Assembly: GCA_030620005.1 (NCBI GenBank) | Contig: JAUXAJ010000148.1 | Coordinates: 1 to 12,345 of the forward strand | Length of the DNA stretch: 12,345 nucleotides | Source of the DNA: Promethearchaeota archaeon | GTDB taxonomy: Archaea; Asgardarchaeota; Lokiarchaeia; Sigynarchaeales; SOKP01 | Reading direction: 5' to 3' | In this document: one piece after another, positions 5,882 through 11,507 of the stretch | Numbering within the stretch: position 1 is the first letter of the stretch | Layout of the letters: every line of letters starts with the position of its first letter | Program-made: the position numbers and the translations under genes | Notes under the pieces: model-generated | The model's database searches: none | Told to the model about the DNA's origin: nothing | What the model saw: only the letters and a program-made list of their open reading frames with translations

Positions 5882-7192
5882 ATAATTAAATTAATTCACA
5901 TGGCTGATACACATCTCGGTTATAGGGCAAGAAAAGGCACAATAAATAAGTGGGCTATAGAAAATTACTCAAAACCTTATGAACAAGAAATTTACGATCT
6001 ATTTCTAAAAGTAATGGACGATATTTCAAAGAAAGAAGATATCGATTTTATAGTTCATTGCGGAGACATGTTTCATGTACCTTCACAGAATAATTCTTAC
6101 CCACCTCAGGAACCCGCAAGAAGAGTTTTAAAGCAAGGTTTAGACATATTTTTTAAGAATACAGATAATAAAGTTCCATTCATTTATATTGAAGGAAATC
6201 ATGGTGTTTTTCGAGGTTATGAGTATACTCCCTTTGAATCAATTCTTAGTAATGAAGAATATCCAAATCTTTATTATTTTAAAGAACGAGACCTATTAAA
6301 CGCCATAAAAAACAATAAACCGTTAATTCAAGAATTTAAAGAGAAGCAAGTGAGATTTTTCCTATTTCCTTACTTTGATTTTAACAGTATTGAAGCGTAT
6401 AAAAAAGCTTATGATAATTGGATTAATTTCCAAAAGCCTCCTGAGAATGATAGTTGTATTAACATGGCAGTTGCTCATGGTTCGGAATTAGATAAAACAC
6501 TCCACAAAAAAATAAAAAATGATGACTTTGGATACGATTATATTGCATTAGGACACGAACATGGGCTAAAAGAAGTTTCGAAAAATCGATTCTACGCTGG
6601 ATGTCTATTACCAATGAATTATAAAGAAATCTTCGAAAACCAAGGATATGTTGTTTTAGATATTGACAATAAAACAAAAGATCTAAAAATTGAAAAAGTT
6701 TTTACTGGAAACTTACTAAAAAGAGCTTTTGAAGTCATCCCAATTAACATTTCTCCACAAGATTCCACGGAAGATTTAAAAAATAAAATAGACGAAGAGT
6801 TAAATAGATATATAGATACAAAAGGTTTTGATCCAAAATCTTCTGCTAGGTTAAAAATTAATTTTTGGGGTGAAATTACTTATGAAAAAGTCTGGCAAAT
6901 AAATGACATCATGAATAGATTAAGAAGGGAACATTTTTCTCAAATAGACAAATACAATATATTGCAGTTGATTTGGCAAACATCTGATATTTCTAGTAGT
7001 TTTGAAGATGATACCAGTCCAGGAGTTATTGAAGATTATATCTTGGAAAAACCAGAGGAGGAATTTAAAAGTTTTGTTGAAGAAAAATTAAGAGAGAATA
7101 AAACTCAGTATGATGTAGATAAATTAACTCAATATGGCATGGAAGCAATAAAAAATGCCTTGAAAATCATGGAAAAAGATAAAGAGGTGTAG
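5882..7192 (+). CDS. mre11: Mre11 nuclease, starting at a non-AUG codon
   Basis: 436 aa counted from ATA 5882. Mre11 is the Mn-dependent endo/exonuclease that works with Rad50 at DNA ends. Phosphoesterase motifs in order: MADTHLGY (7-14, D9 and H11), VHCGDMFH (58-65, D62), GNHG (105-108, N106 and H107), AVAHGSE (196-202, H199), ALGHEHG (222-228, H225 and H227), then the capping region from about 280 and a helical Rad50-binding C-terminus. All metal ligands are present, but motif III reads GNHG instead of GNHD/E. Start: a longer frame is open back to ATG 5783, but that overlaps nurA by 71 bases and adds 33 unrelated residues; ATG 5900 would delete the first beta strand and break motif I spacing. 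ATA 5882 (MIKLIHMAD) or ATT 5885 (MKLIHMAD) gives the normal family N-terminus right after GGAGGTG. rad50 follows after 7 bases. Confidence 0.93.
   Translation: MIKLIHMADTHLGYRARKGTINKWAIENYSKPYEQEIYDLFLKVMDDISKKEDIDFIVHCGDMFHVPSQNNSYPPQEPARRVLKQGLDIFFKNTDNKVPFIYIEGNHGVFRGYEYTPFESILSNEEYPNLYYFKERDLLNAIKNNKPLIQEFKEKQVRFFLFPYFDFNSIEAYKKAYDNWINFQKPPENDSCINMAVAHGSELDKTLHKKIKNDDFGYDYIALGHEHGLKEVSKNRFYAGCLLPMNYKEIFENQGYVVLDIDNKTKDLKIEKVFTGNLLKRAFEVIPINISPQDSTEDLKNKIDEELNRYIDTKGFDPKSSARLKINFWGEITYEKVWQINDIMNRLRREHFSQIDKYNILQLIWQTSDISSSFEDDTSPGVIEDYILEKPEEEFKSFVEEKLRENKTQYDVDKLTQYGMEAIKNALKIMEKDKEV
7184..7189 (+). promoter_or_regulatory. Shine-Dalgarno GAGGTG of rad50 inside the end of mre11
   Basis: The site overlaps the last two sense codons of mre11 (the stop ends at 7192) and lies 10 bases before ATG 7200, tying rad50 translation to mre11 in one mRNA. 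Confidence 0.75.
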
Positions 7193-7199
7193 AAATAAA

Positions 7200-9293
7200 A
7201 TGAAAATCACTAAACTTGCATTTAAGAATTTCATGGGTTATAAAACCTTACGACTGCCAGATGACGGCGAAGAATTTCCCGGTGGTTTAATATTAATTAA
7301 TGGAAAAAATTCTTATGGAAAATCTTCGATTATTCAAGGAATTTTATTTGCTTTTTTCGGTCCAGGAATTTTTACAGGCAGGAATGCGTCTTCGTTTATT
7401 ACTTATGGCAGTGATAAAAAAGCGGAGATTTATGTTTACTTCACATTAGATAATAAAAAGTATTATTTGTTTAGGAAATGGGGAAGAACGGGAAGCAGCC
7501 GCACAAAACTCTTTGAAGAAAATAATAAAAAAATATACATGGAAATTAAAAAGTTTAATATCTCTGAATTTTTTGAGATTTCAAAAGACCAAGCATTAAG
7601 CACGGTTTTCGTCAGGCAAGGAGAAGTCGAAGAGTTAGCCAATTTGAAAGGCGCTAAATTGCGCGACATGATTATTGAAATATTTCGTCTTGATATCATT
7701 GATGACTCATTAAAATATTTAGAAAATCAAATTAAGGAAATAAATTTTGAAAAGTCCAAATTAGAAGCATCCCGGGTCCCAATTGAAAGAATCGAGGAAG
7801 ATATAAAACGACTGAATCATCAAAACGAAAATAATAAAGCCTTCATCAAGGAAAAAAAAAAAATAGAAAAGACACATGTAGCGAAATTGAAGACACTACC
7901 ATCTATTAAACTTATCTCTTACTTAGAAAATTTGTATACTCAAGAGAATTTAGCACAAAGCCAGTATAAATCTTATAAGAGAGATTTTGAAGAGAAAATT
8001 ATTAAAAATAAGTTGACTCTAAAAGATTTTGCGTCTTTGGAAAAAATTTTCAACAAAATCAATGCCTTGGATAACTCATTAAGTAAAAGTAAAGCAAATA
8101 AATTAGAATTGGACCAGAAAAAGCAAGTAACAACCAAAGGCCTGGGAAAAACTAAAGGTAGAGTTGAAGACATTAGAAATAAAATCGAGAAAATGAAAAA
8201 CAGTTTTTCCTTTACTTCTAAAGACGCCAAGAACAAAACTACAAAATGTCCGACTTGTCATGGTGAACTTTCTAAGGATCATTACGAAAAGGTTATTCAA
8301 GAATTTAATAATGAACTGAAAGTAAAAATAAACAAAATACAAAGCATTTTAAAGTTGATAAGAAAAGTTACTAATGAGATAATAATCCTGCAAAACGAAC
8401 TAGACAAAAAGAACAAAGAAAAAACTCTTATTTTAAGTCTGAAGGAGGATTATGAAAATTATCACAAATATGAGTTGGAAGTAAAGAATGTTGAAGAAGA
8501 ATTAAAAAAGTTTCTAAAGGAGAATATTGAGAAATTTGAAGACTCAAGCCCCGAAGGAATTAAAAATCTCTCTTCGGAAATTGAAAGGATGACAGCAGAA
8601 TTAAATGCAATCAAAAATGAAATAACTGATAGGCAAGAGATCCTCGAATCAAATGAAACTCGAATTACTGAATTACATGAAGAAATTAAAAAAATGAAAA
8701 AATTAGAAAAGAAAATTGGAGAATTCGAAATTGATGTTGAACATCTTAATAAAGCAAAAGAATTCGTTCGAAGATTTGTTACAGAATACATGGTCGTTAA
8801 ACGCTTGGTAAAAAATATTACTTTAAAAACTGATAATTATATTAAAGATTTTACTTCTGGACAATACAGCGATCTATTATTAGATCTTATCGGAACAAAA
8901 AAAACAGGACTTTCTCTTAAAATAAAAGATAATTTTAATGGACAATATGAACCAATTGATGTACTTTCTGGTGGAGATCGAACGGCCTTAGGAATGGCTT
9001 TAAGGCTGGCAATTAGCGAATTAATGAGTAATATTCGCCCTACTAAAGATTCTCCAAAGAAAAACCCGAAAATTGATATTCTTTTACTTGATGAGCCCTT
9101 AGCAGCGTTAGATGAAGTTCGGAGAGAAAGAATATTAATGCATTTGACAAAATCGAAATCTTTTTCTCAAATTTTTTTGATAACTCATACTGAAATCCCA
9201 CCAGATATTCACGCTTGTCAAATATTAGTTAATAAAGACCATGCTAATGGGTATAGTACTGCTACATTTCATGGACAAATTTCTGTTTTATGA
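7200..9293 (+). CDS. rad50: Rad50 ATPase, compact form with zinc hook
   Basis: 697 aa, an SMC-like ABC ATPase that clamps DNA and regulates Mre11. N-terminal lobe: Walker A GKNSYGKSS at 35-43 (K41; most relatives have N-G-x-G-K-S) and Q-loop FVRQGEV with Q140. Two Lys/Glu-rich coiled-coil arms cover about 165-345 and 358-520, joined by the zinc hook CPTCHGEL (C350, C353). C-terminal lobe: signature LSGGDR at 589-594, Walker B ILLLDEP at 627-633 (D631, E632), D-loop AALDE (635-639) and H-switch LITH (H663). Cultured archaeal Rad50 proteins are usually about 850-1000 aa, so the arms here are distinctly short while all catalytic motifs are kept. It is the last gene of the herA operon and converges on the histone gene, with only 50 bases between stops. 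Confidence 0.96.
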   Translation: MKITKLAFKNFMGYKTLRLPDDGEEFPGGLILINGKNSYGKSSIIQGILFAFFGPGIFTGRNASSFITYGSDKKAEIYVYFTLDNKKYYLFRKWGRTGSSRTKLFEENNKKIYMEIKKFNISEFFEISKDQALSTVFVRQGEVEELANLKGAKLRDMIIEIFRLDIIDDSLKYLENQIKEINFEKSKLEASRVPIERIEEDIKRLNHQNENNKAFIKEKKKIEKTHVAKLKTLPSIKLISYLENLYTQENLAQSQYKSYKRDFEEKIIKNKLTLKDFASLEKIFNKINALDNSLSKSKANKLELDQKKQVTTKGLGKTKGRVEDIRNKIEKMKNSFSFTSKDAKNKTTKCPTCHGELSKDHYEKVIQEFNNELKVKINKIQSILKLIRKVTNEIIILQNELDKKNKEKTLILSLKEDYENYHKYELEVKNVEEELKKFLKENIEKFEDSSPEGIKNLSSEIERMTAELNAIKNEITDRQEILESNETRITELHEEIKKMKKLEKKIGEFEIDVEHLNKAKEFVRRFVTEYMVVKRLVKNITLKTDNYIKDFTSGQYSDLLLDLIGTKKTGLSLKIKDNFNGQYEPIDVLSGGDRTALGMALRLAISELMSNIRPTKDSPKKNPKIDILLLDEPLAALDEVRRERILMHLTKSKSFSQIFLITHTEIPPDIHACQILVNKDHANGYSTATFHGQISVL

Positions 9294-9308
9294 AAAAAAA
9301 GAAAAAAA
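9293..9308 (-). terminator. Oligo-T terminator for the histone gene (minus)
   Basis: The minus strand reads T7-C-T8 beginning 36 bases after the histone stop. Archaeal RNA polymerase terminates at such U-tracts without a hairpin. No comparable T-tract for rad50 is seen on the plus strand before 9344. Confidence 0.5.
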
Positions 9309-9343
9309 GGGTTAAAATAAAAAAATTATTGAAGCAATAGAAG

Positions 9344-9547
9344 TTATAAATCTCTTGCTTTTACTGTTTTCCTACCGTTAGCTTTTGCGCGAGCCACTGC
9401 TTTATCAAGCAAGGTTATGATGATATTGTTTAAAGTATCTCCATCAAGAACCCCGCTACTCGTATTACAGCCATTACCTTTAATGAATTCCCGAATTTTA
9501 GACTTTACGTAAAGTGGGTCAATCTTCCCAGCCGGTTTTTTAGCCAT
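9344..9547 (-). CDS. Small histone-fold protein lacking helix 3
   Basis: 67 aa, ATG 9547 preceded by GGAGG at 9558-9562. After a short basic MAKKPAGK start, residues 12-24 (YVKSKIREFIKGN) fit helix 1, about 37-56 (DTLNNIIITLLDKAVARAKA) fit the long central helix 2, and NGRKTVKARDL (57-67) is the loop-2 strand with the histone-like R-K-T-V/I. The chain stops at D-L, where canonical archaeal histones (HMfB type) continue for about 10 more residues as helix 3. The RAKANGRKTV segment is typical of the non-canonical prokaryotic histone families, some of which have a shortened helix 3. It probably binds or bends DNA as a dimer or higher oligomer; the mode cannot be read from sequence. It converges on rad50 and has 560 bases upstream without a gene. 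Confidence 0.85.
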   Translation of the reverse strand: MAKKPAGKIDPLYVKSKIREFIKGNGCNTSSGVLDGDTLNNIIITLLDKAVARAKANGRKTVKARDL

Positions 9548-9557
9548 ATTTATTCTT

Positions 9558-9562
9558 CCTCC
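9558..9562 (-). promoter_or_regulatory. Shine-Dalgarno GGAGG of the histone gene
   Basis: GGAGG ends 10 bases before ATG 9547 and fixes that start. The histone mRNA therefore has a leader, in contrast to the apparently leaderless herA, serine hydrolase and signal peptidase genes. Confidence 0.75.
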
Positions 9563-9564
9563 AA

Positions 9565-9672
9565 AATATTTGATTCAATATAATTTACATTATTAAATTA
9601 ACAATATTTAATCTACAAATATTGTGTTTAATTATTTAATATTTGATTTAACTAATATTTAAATATTTAGGC
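9565..9672. repeat. Cluster of AATATTT(A/G)AT motifs upstream of the histone gene
   Basis: AATATTTGATT occurs exactly at 9565-9575 and 9638-9648. Near copies are AATATTTAATC (9603-9613) and AATATTTAAAT (9654-9664), with a further AATATTTAG near 9662-9670. The stretch is almost pure A/T, so some recurrence is expected, but the two exact 11-mers and the location over the histone promoter make a control region plausible. Confidence 0.35.
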
Positions 9673-10042
9673 TCATCTTCATCAAAAATTATTATTTTTG
9701 AAAAAAAAATTAAAAATTACTTAATATATTCGGTCCTAAGGGAGAAGTTACAATTTGATTTTTTCCGTCATTTAGTTAATTGAAAGGAAATCTACTTTCA
9801 AATTACGTGATCTGAATAATAATATTCATTGAAAGCGTGTAAAAACTCTATCGCTTAACTTGAAGTTATTGGCTATCTGACCACTGTTAGCACGTATTCC
9901 GCTCGAAGGAAAATATTTAGTTCCAAGAATAAATTGTCTTAAATTGATGTCAAGAAACGTGTAATGATCCCGATTTATCCGTTTATTAGTGACATAATAA
10001 ATCAAATTTTTGCCATGCTAACAATGATAAGACTAAGGTAAT
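9673..10042. other. Gene-free stretch with hairpins, possible structured RNA
   Basis: No ORF of note on either strand. Base composition is less A/T-extreme than the flanks. Perfect small hairpins by eye: TTGAAAG/CTTTCAA (9780-9786 with 9795-9801, loop 8), TGAATA/TATTCA (9813-9828, loop ATAA) and TTTATTA/TAATAAA (9982-9988 with 9995-10001, loop GTGACA). I could not match it to tRNA, SRP RNA, RNase P RNA or box C/D guides. It may be a non-coding RNA, a decayed gene or the long upstream region of the histone gene. The strand is undetermined. Confidence 0.25.
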
Positions 10043-10052
10043 AAAAAAAAAA
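10043..10052 (-). terminator. Oligo-T terminator downstream of the Alba gene
   Basis: A run of ten T on the minus strand, 56 bases after the Alba stop, with no preceding strong hairpin. This suits intrinsic archaeal termination. Confidence 0.5.
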
Positions 10053-10107
10053 GATATTATTGTAGTTTTTTTGTTTTATCGATGAGAAATTTATTATTTT
10101 CTCTAAT

Positions 10108-10509
10108 TTACTTAGGTGGTGCGAGTACGATTTCAATGCTCGAGACATTGTTACTTTGACCATTTTCGCCTTTGAGCTGTTCAGTACTGAGTGTTATACC
10201 TTTATATTCAGTTCCCTTAAGAAATCGATTGCGTAATATTTCACATACGTCAACAGCATGAGAGATGGCCCTACCACGTGCCTTAACAGTGCAGTCTTCT
10301 CCTTTATTAAGGATCATCATTGTGGCCATGACATAATTCATTGTTGGGCGCCTTCCCACAAACACTGCGTTTTCTTCTCTCTCTCGGCGTTTAGGTTCTT
10401 CTGTCAATTTTATATTTTCACCTGATTTTTTTTTTCTTGTTGTATTGAGTTTTTTTTGTTTTTTTGCATTAAAGTTGTGAAGTTTTTTCGAGTTATGTTT
10501 TAACTTCAA
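10108..10509 (-). CDS. albA: Alba DNA/RNA-binding chromatin protein with basic N-terminal tail
   Basis: 133 aa. The Alba fold covers about 47-130: AVFVGRRPTMNYVMA at 48-62 (R53/R54 where Sulfolobus Alba has the DNA-contacting K16/K17), VKARGRAISHAVD at 75-87, EILRNRFL at 90-97, and the beta hairpin SNNVSSIEIVL at 119-129. Alba dimers coat DNA and also bind RNA. Residues 1-46 are an added, disordered-looking tail very rich in Lys, Asn and Arg (for example KKQKK, TRKKK), making the protein about 40 residues longer than the usual 90 or so. No ATG precedes the fold in frame: the start is TTG 10509, with only a weak AAGGT at 10525-10529 upstream, and the frame is open further upstream to a TAA at 10549-10551. 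The tail length is thus less certain than the fold. The gene stands alone between its own T-tract and the signal peptidase terminator. Confidence 0.92.
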   Translation of the reverse strand: MKLKHNSKKLHNFNAKKQKKLNTTRKKKSGENIKLTEEPKRREREENAVFVGRRPTMNYVMATMMILNKGEDCTVKARGRAISHAVDVCEILRNRFLKGTEYKGITLSTEQLKGENGQSNNVSSIEIVLAPPK

Positions 10510-10593
10510 ATAAAAACTTGTTGTACCTTGTTTATTACAAATTAGAAATTATAATAAACTTAAGTGTTTAAAATTGTAGGAATTTTTTAAATT

Positions 10594-10612
10594 TTATCAT
10601 CGGGTTATCATC
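10594..10612. repeat. Direct repeat TTATCATC-GGG-TTATCATC upstream of the Alba gene
   Basis: Two identical 8-mers with 11-base periodicity (10594-10601 and 10605-10612), about one helical turn apart, 85-103 bases before the Alba start. This is the geometry of a dimer-bound operator on one DNA face. It could equally be a chance repeat; no box D (CTGA) is placed to make it a box C/D RNA. Confidence 0.3.
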
Positions 10613-10673
10613 AAGTCTGTTTGAAAATAAAAATCGATCTATTGAGGTTCATGCACGCAATTATTGCTTCATG

Positions 10674-10680
10674 AAAAAAA
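10674..10680 (-). terminator. Oligo-T terminator downstream of the signal peptidase gene
   Basis: Seven T on the minus strand after a locally GC-richer GATCTCGCC, 58 bases past the stop. It separates the signal peptidase transcript from the Alba gene. Confidence 0.4.
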
Positions 10681-10738
10681 GGCGAGATCAAGCTAGATAA
10701 ATAGTTGTATTTCGAAATATTTGTTGTTTTTCATGAAA

Positions 10739-11461
10739 TTAATCATTAACATCATTTTTTTCTTCTTCTAATTGTTCCAACTTAAATTCATCTCTTTTAA
10801 ATTCAACTTCTTTAATTTCGATTTTGACCTTCTCTGTCCTTTTTTCTTTAGGTGTCTCTTCTTCCTTGATTAAATCCCATATAATGCTTATAATGAGAAG
10901 ACCTGATAAGATCACTAGAAGTGGAACTAATAACCCTGAATCTGTCAAGAAGATTTTTACCCAACCTATGAATGGAATCCTTCCAACAACAACACCTAGA
11001 ATTCTCTCTTCTGGAATCCAATCCGCATCGAGATAACTATTTGCATCTCCCTTAGTTCTAAACCACCATCTAACGCCATCATGTTGTTTCCCTACAACGC
11101 GATGAACTATTGGGTCTTCGGGGGCGCCTAGCCAAAGACCTCGAGCATCGAATACGATGACATCTCCATCCATCTCTTCGATCGTGCCACTTTTAATGTC
11201 GTCAGCATCCATTCCCTGTAAATACAATAAATCACCTTTATTAATGTTTGGTGTCATGCTACCGCTTACTACTACGACCATGGGAGTTTGAGTGTTTAAT
11301 CCAATTTGCATGATGAAGAATATCAGAAACGAACCGAAAAAAGCAAATGAAATTAGGAAAATGGCAACAATTATCTTTTTTTTTGAAGGAGTACGCGTTT
11401 TGGACTTTAAAATTCGCTTTTTATCTTTAGAAACAAGTTTAGGTCTTCTTTTTTTTTCCAT
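10739..11461 (-). CDS. Signal peptidase I, Sec11-like (family S26B)
   Basis: 240 aa. It cleaves signal peptides from exported proteins at the outer face of the cytoplasmic membrane. Motifs: VVVVSGSMTPNI (62-73, nucleophile S68), DPIVHRVVG (116-124, H120 in place of the bacterial Lys, as in Sec11 and archaeal enzymes), TKGDANSYLD (136-145, catalytic Asp D139 or D145) and ILGVVVGRIPFIGW (154-167). Topology: strongly basic N-terminal 29 residues inside, one membrane segment at about 30-52, outer catalytic domain, a second segment at about 176-197, then a charged 43-residue cytoplasmic tail rich in Lys and Glu. ATG 11461 has no Shine-Dalgarno but a TATA-like element 20-29 bases upstream, so it is probably leaderless and separately transcribed from the M28 gene 46 bases before it. 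Confidence 0.94.
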   Translation of the reverse strand: MEKKRRPKLVSKDKKRILKSKTRTPSKKKIIVAIFLISFAFFGSFLIFFIMQIGLNTQTPMVVVVSGSMTPNINKGDLLYLQGMDADDIKSGTIEEMDGDVIVFDARGLWLGAPEDPIVHRVVGKQHDGVRWWFRTKGDANSYLDADWIPEERILGVVVGRIPFIGWVKIFLTDSGLLVPLLVILSGLLIISIIWDLIKEEETPKEKRTEKVKIEIKEVEFKRDEFKLEQLEEEKNDVND

Positions 11462-11480
11462 TGCTAAAATTAATCAAAAA

Positions 11481-11490
11481 TTTAATTTAA
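11481..11490 (-). promoter_or_regulatory. TATA-like box of the signal peptidase gene
   Basis: TTAAATTAAA on the minus strand, 20-29 bases upstream of ATG 11461 and inside the 46-base gap after the M28 gene. Its position predicts a leaderless transcript. Confidence 0.35.
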
Positions 11491-11507
11491 ACTTTTCATT
11501 AAAATCT

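Noticed and set aside
8462..8791. 109-codon minus-strand ORF inside rad50
   Set aside because: A shadow of the Lys/Glu-rich coiled coil, giving Phe/Ser-rich nonsense on the opposite strand.
9720..10042. SRP RNA, RNase P RNA, tRNA or box C/D guide RNA in the gene-free stretch
   Set aside because: I looked on both strands for a T-loop GGTTCRA motif, RTGATGA/CTGA pairs and the known conserved cores, and found no convincing set. Only generic hairpins remain.
10594..10612. Box C-like GATGATAA twice on the minus strand as a C/D sRNA
   Set aside because: No D or D' box (CTGA) follows at guide distance and the flanks do not pair.
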